From Gnetum montanum (lineage: Eukaryota; Streptophyta; Gnetopsida; Gnetales; Gnetaceae): a DNA stretch of 54,722 bases. The first letter of the stretch is position 1. Every line of letters starts with the position of its first letter. The notes below the pieces were generated by a model that was not told the DNA's origin, ran no database searches, and saw nothing but the letters and a program-made list of their open reading frames with translations. The DNA lies in NCBI GenBank assembly GCA_015680685.1, contig MNCI01007974.1, positions 190,001 through 244,722 of the forward strand, in the 5' to 3' direction. The position numbers were made by a program, and so were the translations under genes. This document shows positions 45,776 through 54,722 of the stretch, one piece after another.

Positions 45776-46631
45776 TGATGAATCGCATTTTGCTTAGGCC
45801 TTGATATCGAATCCCCAATATCGGATTACATGCCATGATGTTGGATATTTGATATCATGGGGCATATTTTTGCATATAAATATGTGTGCTCCCACTAAGT
45901 ATTTGAAATATTTTTCTCATTTTGTAGTTAGACTCTTGCATTTTTATTCCATAGTCTTAAAGAATAGTCAATGAGTGCCTATAGTGTGGATTTGAGTCAG
46001 GTGTATGATGTCTTATTCAAGTGACAATGTACCTGGACACATTCCATGAACAACAATAAGATCGAGATTGATTCTTATTCATTGTAGCACTTTGACTTAG
46101 ATTAAATTTACTTTTAATGCAATTTATATCTCATGTACTTAGTTAATATTTACATTTCCATGCACATTAATGAATTATCAGAATGAGTGTGACCATTTTT
46201 AAGCATAAACATGTATTTTCTTGGTAATCCCAGCAATGTTATTACTTAGTTCACCCAGTAGCATAGTGCTTGGTAATCCCAAAAGTGGATATGTGAGTTC
46301 ATGACATGTACGGCAAGCTAGAACAAATACTCATCACCCATAGGCTACTTTAAACTTTATCTCTGCATTGTTAATTAGATTAAATAATTAATTTCTCTAT
46401 TATTATTAGGAGTAGCATAAGGCCAAAACAACATCAATTATCATATGTCTCAATTTGGACTAAACCATACGTGACAAAGCTACCACTAGTCCAAGTAGAA
46501 AGATAGTGAACTGTGATCAAGGCACAATGATCTAGATGCCACAACTAGTCCCATCCATGGAATTTGACCAAATCATGTGTGAATGCTTATGATTCATATG
46601 ATTGGACGTATGGGGTATCCACCACTCATCA
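45776..46631 (+). repeat. Y2 5' LTR
   Basis: 856 bp starting tgatgaatcg and ending cactcatca next to the primer site. U3 has gatatcg, aatatcgg and gatatcatgg motifs (45800-45862), then TATA gcatataaatat (45872-45882). The start could lie three bases earlier because of a tga repeat. Confidence 0.8.
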
Positions 46632-46632
46632 T

Positions 46633-46650
46633 TGGCACCATTTTCGAGAA
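46633..46650 (+). other. Primer-binding site (decayed tRNA-Asp type), Y2
   Basis: tggcaccattttcgagaa, one base after the LTR end; changes from the X2 site are mainly transitions. Confidence 0.7.
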
Positions 46651-46762
46651 TGATGCTAGTCATCTAGATTAGTTATATTATACATGATCATTGTAATGTA
46701 TTAATAATCTATCTTGTAGAAAACATTAATATTTTAAGTCACACGCATTATTAGACAAAACC

Positions 46763-48230
46763 ATGTCTTCTTCACATAGGACCAAGTATGATGAGATCAC
46801 TCATAGAAGAAACAATAGGTTCTATATTAAAGAGAATTGGAGTGAAAAACTTCAAGTAGGGGTTTCATATGCACATTTCCATCCTTACTACACACAAGAA
46901 CTATGTTCAACTGGTATAGACAATCGTAGAGGAGATGGAGAAAGTCCTAGAAGAAGAAAGGCCTCAAGGCCTAGGACCTTCTTTAAACCTAGAAAAGGTA
47001 AATCAAGGGACCATGGGGATAACTATAAGAGCCATGGTGATTCTCCTAGTTCCCCATCTTCCTCTTCCTCTTCCTTTTCCTCTTCAATGTCTAGTTTTGA
47101 TGAAGATGAATGTAGGTATAGAAATTGAGATCCACTAAGGGGTCAAGCCAAAAATAGAAATAGAAATAGAAATATATGAGATCATCAAAGTGAGCATAGA
47201 TGAGATCATCATAATAAGATAAATATAAATATAAATCATCACCATGACATGTCTGATGATGATGAACCCTTGTTAGCTACTAGGGACATGACATAGATAA
47301 TGGAGGTAGTTAGAATACCCTAAAGGCATTAAAGGGATAGCTGCATCAAACGATTTGATATGGATAACATTCCTAAATTTAGGGGAGGCTATAATTCTAA
47401 TCCACAACATCATTTACAAGCCTTCCATGATGCCTGCACCTTGCAAAACATTGAACATAAGTGGCAAAAGCTTAAGCTCTTTCCTAGGACACTAGTTGAT
47501 GAAGCTGGAAGTTGGTATAGACCTTTGGAACCAGATTCATTCACTAGTGGTTCACAATGTTAGAACTCTTTAACAAGAAATACCAAACCTATGCGAGAGT
47601 GTCCAACTTGAGAAAACAAATCCAAGGGTAGAAGTAAGAAAATCATGAACCCTTAGATGTGGCCTTGGATAGATACTATTTGCTACTACATAAATGTCCA
47701 AGCCATGATTTCTCTCAAAAAGAGTAACTTTTTCACATCATAAATGGCTCCATAATGAAACAAGGGAGACCCTTGGGATTTATGCCCAAGGTTGGTTATA
47801 TGAATTAAAAGCCCATCAGATATAAAGGCTAATCTAGCAGGTGGCAAAAAAAGAAGGAGAGCTATGTAAATGAGAGAATGTAGAGGAATATAATCCAACT
47901 CTTCAAAAGAAGAGGGTCCATATCTATGATGAGAAAAAAGAGGTAGCTCTCAATGAGATGATTTTAAAATAAACCTTTCCAATACAAAGGTCACATATCA
48001 CTTCCAATAACACAAGAAGGTTTGGCACCACAACATCAATGAAAGAATGCCACTTATGATGTACACATACATGAAAATGATAATGTTAGTAGATCTTAAC
48101 GAAAACCTTAGAAACATCCTTTCTTTAGGACAGTTTCCAAAACTTGCACAAGGCACAACATCCTTCCTCTCTAGAATAATGTCTCCTAATCATATGAAAA
48201 TGTCAAAAACCATCACCACTCCAACATAAG
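46763..48230 (+). pseudogene. Y2 gag (decayed)
   Basis: ATG 46763 opens a 121-codon frame: FYIKENWSEKLQVGVSYAH, a basic stretch, and a Ser-rich run followed by DEDECRYRN. The gag core follows from 47360 in the same frame (NIPKFRGGYNSNPQHHLQ, KWQKLKLFPRTL, GSWYRPLE), then continues in shifted frames (KYQTYARVSNL, HKCPSHDF). The zinc-knuckle and protease part present in X elements is not recognisable. Compared with X gag the N-terminal domain differs but the core is clearly homologous. Confidence 0.8.
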
Positions 48231-49218
48231 ACATAAATGATAAACCTATCATTTTGGAGAGATAGAAAAATCCATGTATCACTAATAGCAAAGGATGTAG
48301 TTGTGGGCTGGAAATTCAAAATATTAACACAACCCACAATAAAGTTTAGAAACAAGTGTGTGAGTAAAAACCAATCTATGCAATAGCCACTAAACTAGAA
48401 GATACCTAGTGGCTTGGAAAGAAGAGTGTAAAACTATTTAAAAGATGCATGGAACCAGCTAAACAACTTATTAATTCATATCGTAGTCAAGAGCTTATTC
48501 ATGGGGGAGATGCCCCATCCTAAATCAAGAACTAATAAGTATTTTTCACCTTCTTTTATCATTTTCCTATTTCTTTCCATATTTTCTAATTGTTAATATG
48601 TTTTCTGTTTCTTGTTATTTTTCCTTTTTCTTTATAATGTTCTCTTTTCTTGAGTCATTTTCTTTATGCTGTATGAATAGCTTTTATGTTTTTGTTAATA
48701 ATATTGCCAAGTCATGATGCAAAATTCAACACTATATGTTGGATTTTTGTGCTATGCCATCAAGATGATTGGATAAGTAATTATGTAAAGCATTGAGACC
48801 ACCTCATCCATCCCTCCATTTCTCTAAACAAAAAGGTCTTTTATCATGAAAGCAATTTGGTTCTTCTTTCATGAACCTAAAATTAATCAAAAATCATTAT
48901 ACCTTTAAGAAAGAGGAAACAACCAAGTGGGAATGGTAAGGATGTGACCTTAAGGGGATTTGTTGGATTCTCTTCTTAACTTCCTTCATGTGGTTTATGA
49001 CTCCTCATGGAACATATCATCACTCTACTATTGACCAATAAAAAGAAAGCTAAGTCTTTGCATTGTTTGTTTCCCATCCAAACTCATAAAAATATAAAAT
49101 CTAAACACTCAAAAAAAATTAAACAATTAAAAAAATAATAACGGGAATTCAAAGCACACTCTTTGAACATAATAATGGCCAACAAGCACTAGTTATGAGG
49201 TTGGAAAGACATGTTACC
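48231..49218 (+). other. Y2 non-coding region after gag
   Basis: Contains cctagtggcttgg (48409), catgggggagatgcccc (48498), a T/C-rich run (48540-48700), the catccatccctcca block (48809) and gacttcaagggg-type motif (48950). Collinear with 12934-13149 plus 6071-4600 of Y1 on the other strand. No gene seen. Confidence 0.65.
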
Positions 49219-50074
49219 TAATGAGCGGTGAGGTACCCCTATGCTCAACCATACAAATATGAGTGTGTATGCACGATCTGGTCAAACTCTATGGACAAAC
49301 TAGTTGTGGCACCTAAACAATTATACATTGATCGCAATTTGCTGTCTTCCCACTTGGACTAGTATTTGCTTTGTCACATATTTTTTAGTCCAGAGTGAGG
49401 TGTATGGTGTGGTTTCTACTACTATCCTACTCCTAAGGACAATGAGAAATAACTTAATTAAGCTAATAAGTAATAGGAAATAAAATCTAAGCTAGCCTAA
49501 TTATGATGAGCATCTGTCCCTAATCATCCATATGCATCTTGGACTTCGTGTACTATTTCTAGGATTACCAAGCACACATCACCCAAAATACTACATGATA
49601 TGCTACTAGGTTACCATGTAGTTACACTTAAATGTTCATGATTAGGATGTACTCATTCCACGTTAACAACAAAAATAGTATATGACGATAAAAGAAATAT
49701 TAACTAAGAAAATAATTATAAATAATTAACAATTAAACAATTAAAAGCTAAGTGAATGTTGCAATGATGGAGCAATCTTGATCTTTATTGTCGATCGTGT
49801 ACTTGTCCAAGTACGTCACACTCGAACAAAGGTTCCATATAATTACAAGCATCACACTATGGGCATGCACTTGGGAAAAGAACTAAAAACTCACTGAAAA
49901 CTAATAAAAGACTTGAGACTCCTAATGACTAAATATTCTAATATGCATTCCCTATGCGCCTGAGTGTTATATTTATAGGCTAACACAGGAATCATGATAT
50001 CATGTATACAATATTTTATCTAGGCTATGATATTGTGTACTTGATATCGGGGCCTGGCAAACCACAATTTATCA
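49219..50074 (-). repeat. Y3 3' LTR
   Basis: 856 bp. On the minus strand it begins TGATAAATTG, has gatatc/aatatc motifs (49990-50050), TATA GCCTATAAATAT (49970-49980), and ends in the family terminus (complement of taatgagcggtgaggtac). Polypurine-like gtgagggta adjoins it. Confidence 0.85.
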
Positions 50075-50254
50075 TACCCTCACAACTGAATAAAAAATTA
50101 TCCTAGAGTTAAAAAAAATGAGGAACAAGTTCATTTAATTACACAGTGGATAGGTATGGGATTATTGAATGACTATGGATTATTTCATGCCATAGTGTGG
50201 GGCTAGACAAAATAAAATCTGGATACCAACACAAAATACAAAATTGTTTGGAAC

Positions 50255-53056
50255 TCATGTGGTTCCTAGTCGCAATGGCTCCTCCATGGGCTTCTTCCTT
50301 TTATCCTGTGCTCCAGGATTCTGAAATGGATACTTTTGAAGCAATGCCTAAATTTTTTCCTCCTCTATCCGAGGATCATGTGTTGTTCATGCTAATGTTC
50401 CAATGTTTGATGGAGTTGACACTTCACATGGACATGGCAGTTCTAGAAACATCTGATTGGCTTTGACATACAATGTCACAAATAGCCATCGTTCCTCCTC
50501 ATAGGCTCTGCCTTTGTCTCTGAATTCTAGATAATTCATAAGCCATTGAGCCAATTCTACTACTATGTTCTTTTGACCTTGGTAGCTAGCTTTTACCACC
50601 TCTAGTTCAGATTTTGCTACCTCTAGTCTTTGCAATGTCTTCTTGTGTTTAGCAAACTCTATCTCATATTAGCATAGGTTGCAGCTACCTACTTCTCTAG
50701 CTTAGTTCTTGAGCATCCTGTTGTTAACATGGCCAAGTTAGCATACCATATATTTTCCAACTCCATGTATTCTATGAGATTCTAGATCTGCAAGTCCCAA
50801 CTTTTTAATTCTACTTGGTGAGTGAAGGCATAAGTGTCCAGTATGGCTCACCAATTAGTGTTAAGCACTGAAAGAGTTAATGTGGTTCTTAGCCATATGG
50901 ATCTCTTCTTTGATGATCTCCTTATACATCCCCACCTAATCATGGACATGCTCCTTTAAGTTTTCATGCTACTTAGCCTCATTTTTCCATGAGCTTATTT
51001 CAATGGTTGTCTTCTATTAGATGGTGCGTACCTCCTCCATGGAGAGGATTTTGTTCTCTCTAGCTAAGCAACTTATGTCTTAGTTGACTCTTATTAGTTA
51101 TTCTCACATTTTCTGTAAACTTTCCTAGAGAACACTCTTCTGTTTTTTAACTGTCGTCAACTTAAAATTTTTGGCAACAAGGAGTTTATTCTCTTCTTAT
51201 AAGGCCTTAAGTGCTTTTGCATGTGCATATGTCTAAACTTGTGCTTTAGAAGCATCCCAATCAACCTTCTCCTTTTCCATTGCCACCCTTTTATTCTCCA
51301 CTAATAATTTATTTAATTACTCTATCCTAAATGATTCTAGTTAATCAGCTAGAACAAGTTGGGACTGGTCCCACTGTTCAGCTTGTAGGGTAACAAACTT
51401 TTCTTGGAGTCTCCTCAACTCATCTTCTATGTTTTTGGCTCTAACCTTAGCCATGACCAACTTTCCTTTAGTGGAATTGAGGTCTGACTATGTCATTGTA
51501 ACATCTTGGGGGATGTCAAACAAGGATGTCATTACTTGTCCTATTTGCAACAAGCAATCCAGAGCATCCTCATGTTCCACAGAACTCATTGAGGTACTGA
51601 CCAGAATTCGAGCATCACATGCTCCTATGAAATCTACCAATGGCACAACAATGATGTTAAATGATTCTTTGATGTGGTTCGCAACCACCTCTGCTGTTCC
51701 AACTACATCCTGATGTTACATGACCACCACTGTGGCACCTTCACTGGTTTCTAATTGTACTTGGAATGATGCAGCATTTCCCAAGATTTGTTGTGACCAA
51801 TGCAATTTCCCTCCTCCTATTTGAATTGAGACCTCTCCCCTTGTAGGATCAATTAATATGGTGGATTATACAGCATCATCAATCACCCTGAAGAGATTGG
51901 CCTCATCCCTACTTCCCCAATTGACTATCTCTATGATGGTCCTGAGATCTCTCATCGATGGTCGGTAATTTTGCAGTAGTGATGGCAATTGCTACTCCTA
52001 CTAGCCTATGGGCTACATGCTAGGCCCTGCTTTTTGTTGTTGGCTGAGCCTTGTGTCTAGAAGTTGGTTGGGCCCTACCATTTGAGGTGCAATGGGCCCA
52101 ACTGTCTATTATTGTTCAAGCTCTAGTGTATCACCGACATTTTTTCTTAGTGCTGGTGGCTTAAGTAATTCAGCATATGAAGTATTTTGAGCTTTTTTAA
52201 GGACGTCATTAGTATACCCCAAAATTTCAGCATGCTAGCACAGCTTCTTGATTAGACAAGGAAAGGGGAGTGAAAACTTTCCTATCTTCCATTCTTTGAA
52301 CCACCTTAATATTTTTATTAAATACAAATGGGGAAAATTGGCATCAACCTTGCCCATCAAAATTGAATTTCCTTTGGCTACATAGGTAGAAATTCTATTT
52401 AATCCCTATGTTGGGAAAATGTAATAAGTGCCAATTTTAAAATAAATTCTCTCTTCAAGGGTTAGTTCTCCATATGTATTGTCTCCTTTACTGTATGTCC
52501 TTTTTAGCCAAACTTTTCTTACATTTGTGTCGAACTGGGTGGACAGATGAGCAACTTTAGGCCTTGTATTTGGAAGATTCAGAACTTCTACAATGGCCTT
52601 TATGGAGAATTCAATTGAAATTCCACCAATATTGATGGTGGTGCCTTCCTCCTTATTGTGCCAAAATTGATAAGTTTCACCCAAATACCATTCTCCACTT
52701 TCTGAGAAGATAGGCCATAGTGGAGATCCCTTGAGTTGATCCTTGACTAGTTCAAAAGTGAATTCAGTAAAAGGCCCAAAATTAAGTTCCAAAATCACTA
52801 TAGTGGATGTGGACCTTTCTCGGATGGCTTGAACACATTCTAGGGACAACGTGAGATGTTGTCCTTGTTTGGGTGCTCTAACTTCTCCACCTTCTACTTA
52901 GCCAGATTATGCAATAATAGGGGTTTCTTGATAACTACTAAATGATTGAGCCTCCTGCTCTACATGTGCCATGTAAGGTCCTTGGCCTTTGCCTCTTCTT
53001 GAGCATTTGGCTACACCTTGAGAAGGTCCTCCCTATTGTCTTCATTTATGGGCCAT
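50255..53056 (-). pseudogene. Long 3' ORF (plant-transposon-like domain plus coiled coil), copy 3
   Basis: From ATG 53056 to stop 50255 is 2802 bp, 933 codons plus stop. Open blocks starting at 52849, 51688 and 50635 and the final stop are all in the same frame as the ATG, so this copy carries in-frame stops but no net frameshift. N-terminal domain (about residues 70-330): GEWYLGETYQFWHNKEEGT, SIKAIVEVLNLPNT, ERIYFKIGTYYIF, FSLPLPCLIKKLC, EILGYTND. Middle: HQDVVGTAEVV, FNIIVVPLVDF (about 450-500). C-terminal half: long Leu/Lys/Glu/Gln-rich coiled coil. No signal peptide or membrane helix. It shares segment order with 1550-4281. Role unknown; position after the non-coding spacer and own promoter suggest a separately expressed accessory protein. 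Confidence 0.8.
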
Positions 53057-53316
53057 CTGTAATCACACAAAGATCGATTATTAGTAAGGTTATTTAAAGA
53101 AATTCAATTATCTCATACCTTATTGCCTTTAATAAATTTTTAATTTTTTTCTTAGTGTGATTTTAGAGTTAGAAATTTTTTCAAGGAAGTTCCCCTAAAA
53201 AATTTTAATGTCAAGCCTAATCTACTCAAGTGACTCTTATAATAATCTTAAATGATTTGGATGAAGAAAGAAAATTAGTTTGGCATGAGTTTTTAATATT
53301 TCCAAAGAGTACTTAC
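53057..53316 (-). other. Candidate leader intron of the 3' ORF, copy 3
   Basis: Strong donor ggGTAAGTAC starting at 53316 and acceptor tgtgtgattacag ending at 53057 on the minus strand; 260 bp, A/T-rich, directly abutting the ATG. Best of the three copies. Confidence 0.6.
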
Positions 53317-53570
53317 CCCTATGATATCCTTCAAGCGATAGCAAATTTTGAAAAAGTTATGCATAAATTCTATCATACCCCTCCCCCATAATGAAGTTAA
53401 TAGTTTGGGTTTAATTAGGTTTGATCAAAAAAGAAATCGGAGTGTTAATGAGTGAAATATTGATAGTTTAATTTTAGAATCTCAAATCACTAAAAATCAT
53501 GAAAGAAATTTTGAACAACTCCCCTGTGTCAACTATTGAAAATGACTTTTGTAGCACATGGGGGACCCAT

Positions 53571-53652
53571 ATATATAGTTTTTATAGATGCAATAGCATG
53601 TACCCAGTATTGTGTCGGACCCAATACTGGGTACCCAATATTGCGTCCTATC
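53571..53652 (-). promoter_or_regulatory. Internal promoter for the 3' ORF, copy 3
   Basis: On the minus strand, three near-palindromes in a row (caatattgggta, cagtattgggt, caatactgggta; 53650-53600) are followed by CTATAAAAAC at about 53579-53588 and a second TATATATA. Transcription from here would start near 53555 and reach the donor at 53316 after about 240 bases. The plan imitates the LTR U3, but the motif is AATATT-centred rather than GATATC-centred. Confidence 0.55.
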
Positions 53653-54722
53653 CAAAATAGGATACTTAGTAAAATTGATGATTTTTTGAGTTTTTATGGC
53701 CAAAAATGAAGGATTTGAGGTAGATTTGAAAGGTTTGGGGTACTGTTGAGTGGAAATTAAGGCACCAAAAATTTAATGGAGTGGAGTTATACAATGAAGT
53801 TCTTTGAAAAGGGTGAGGAAAAAGGACATGGAGTGGTTCTAAGGCACATTCAATTAAAATGATGACAAAGGAAAGAATAGATTTAGCAATGGAAAACTCA
53901 AAGGGTATAAGATAGTGTGGTGATGTGCAACAAGTACAAATTACAGAAGTCACGCAAGTGGATCCTCCCAAAAGTAGGTTCCAACCTATCATGCCCTTGC
54001 TTAAGCACATCTTAAAATGTCGATAGGCACTAGAAGGGTTAAATGCAATCTGCACCTATGCAACAAAACACACACATGTTAAATACCACCGCGATGAGGT
54101 ATGAATTCTATGCCACACAAGACACAAGTTAGAAGTACTTGGACGATGAGATGAGACAAATTGTAGAAGGGATTGCAGAGATCAAGATGTGAGGTAACTT
54201 ACCCTGGGCATAATGAATCCTAAGTGTTGTGCATGATTAAAGTACCATTAGCCTTTTTCTCCAAGGTCAAAACCAAGTCCATACCTCTAATCAATGACAT
54301 CACATTTTTTCATCCTGATGATAGAAAACCATAAGAGCATCATGATAGCAAGGCATATGATCACTTGCCATTTTACCCAAGGGAGAAGTGATTCAAATTT
54401 TTCTGCAACACATTTTTCTTGATCTTTTCTTTTCTATTTCTCTTATTTCTTTTCTTTTACTTCTTCTAGCTACTTTTTGCACTTTTTCTATTCCAAAGGT
54501 GATCTAGAGAAGCCACCAACTTTCAGGCATGGATGCATGTCTTTCTAGTGGGACCCCCCACCCCCCNNNNNNNNNNNNNNNNNNNNNNNNNNNNNNNNNN
54601 NNNNNNNNNNNNNNNNNNNNNNNNNNNNNNNNNNNNNNNNNNNNNNNNNNNNNNNNNNATTCATAGAATGGGTGGGTGGATGTTGTGGATTCACTATCCA
54701 AATAATTAGTCACTTGTGACTC
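53653..54722 (-). other. Y3 non-coding block upstream of the internal promoter
   Basis: Collinear with 4915-6050. Landmarks: aagtggatcctcccaaaagtagg (53956) and ggtgggtggatgttgtgg (54668). No coding frame supported; a 129-codon open frame at 53666-54055 has no conserved counterpart at 4900-5300. Confidence 0.6.
54567..54658. other. Assembly gap (92 N)
   Basis: Preceded by a poly-C run (54553-54566) that no homologous copy shows at this place, so the bases next to the gap are probably unreliable. Confidence 0.95.

Larger units (their letters stand above)
45776..49218 (+). mobile_element. Y2: gag-only element, 3' part displaced by Y3 insertion
   Basis: 5' LTR 45776-46631, primer site 46633-46650, gag 46763 to about 48230, non-coding to 49218, where it is cut by the LTR of a minus-strand element (Y3). 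The sequence just before the break, gaaagacatgttacc, continues in other copies as catgcataaagg (see the complement near 41080), so the break is an insertion into otherwise normal sequence. No protease motif was found after gag. Confidence 0.75.
49219..54722 (-). mobile_element. Y3: element with long 3' ORF, continuing beyond the window
   Basis: Minus strand: non-coding block (54722-53590), internal promoter, leader intron, 3' ORF (53056-50255), polypurine region, 3' LTR (50074-49219). Its 5' half is outside the window. It is inserted in Y2 at 49218/49219; the duplicate of the flank would be expected beyond the right edge. Confidence 0.8.

Noticed and set aside
53666-54055. 129-codon minus-strand ORF upstream of the internal promoter
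   Set aside because: No counterpart frame in the homologous region 4900-5300, so probably chance.
54553-54566. Poly-C tract as a G-quadruplex-type element
   Set aside because: Borders the N gap and is absent from homologous copies; likely a sequencing or assembly artefact.
49219-54722. 3' ORF as a classical envelope gene
   Set aside because: Position after pol fits, but no signal peptide, cleavage site or membrane helix can be read in either copy; the C-terminal half looks like a coiled coil.

Overview
The window comes from a large, repeat-dominated seed-plant genome, most likely a gymnosperm. That guess rests on the AT-rich, old, deeply nested LTR retrotransposons and the near absence of host genes; nothing in the sequence fixes the species. 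I found no rRNA, tRNA, CRISPR or bacterial-type feature. Almost everything belongs to one superfamily of LTR elements whose LTRs start TGATGAG and end CTCATCA. Their primer-binding site is complementary to the 3' end of plant tRNA-Asp, and their reverse transcriptase is of the Athila/Tat type (Ty3/gypsy). A second Ty3/gypsy element with an initiator-tRNA-Met primer site, a probable 2.58-kb solo LTR, a non-LTR ORF1-like relic and one gene-like island make up the rest. All coding regions of the elements are decayed.

Left cluster (1-21985). The oldest layer is a minus-strand fragment (1-551 plus 19028-21985). A complete minus-strand element (552-19027, called Y1) is inserted in it, flanked by taaat/caaat, and an uninterrupted paralogous site is visible at 21282-21286. 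Y1 is itself interrupted twice: by a plus-strand gag-protease element (6073-12933, X1), and by a 2580-bp insertion (15185-17764) inside gag with perfect ctatg target duplications.

Middle (21986-31743). A short GC- and CpG-richer island (about 22190-23400) carries a promoter-like TATA and a 67-codon ORF on the minus strand. It is followed by about 3 kb of AT-rich DNA with a degenerate 31-35-bp repeat, then by a decayed gypsy element (LTR, gag, protease, RT, RNase H, integrase) cut off inside integrase at 31743.

Right cluster (31744-54722). A minus-strand Athila/Tat-type element with protease-RT-RNase H-integrase relics (31744 to about 45240) is split by a full plus-strand gag-protease element (33004-40272, X2). 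X2 has two LTRs, a primer site, a polypurine tract and 5-bp target duplications. Next come a plus-strand non-LTR ORF1-like relic (about 45241-45720), a plus-strand gag-only element (45776-49218, Y2), and a minus-strand element (49219 to the window end, Y3) inserted into Y2.

How the parts fit: X elements carry only gag and protease, and Y elements only gag plus a long 3' ORF. They would have needed RT and integrase from relatives such as 31744-45240, with which they share LTR termini and primer site. The most interesting feature is the 3' ORF of about 933 codons (1550-4281 and 50255-53056). In the second copy it lies in a single reading frame broken only by in-frame stops. It has an N-terminal region resembling the orphan 'putative plant transposon protein' domain and a long coiled-coil C-terminus. 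In three copies it is preceded by a candidate 260-300-bp leader intron and a TATA-containing, U3-like module, which suggests it was expressed from its own internal promoter.
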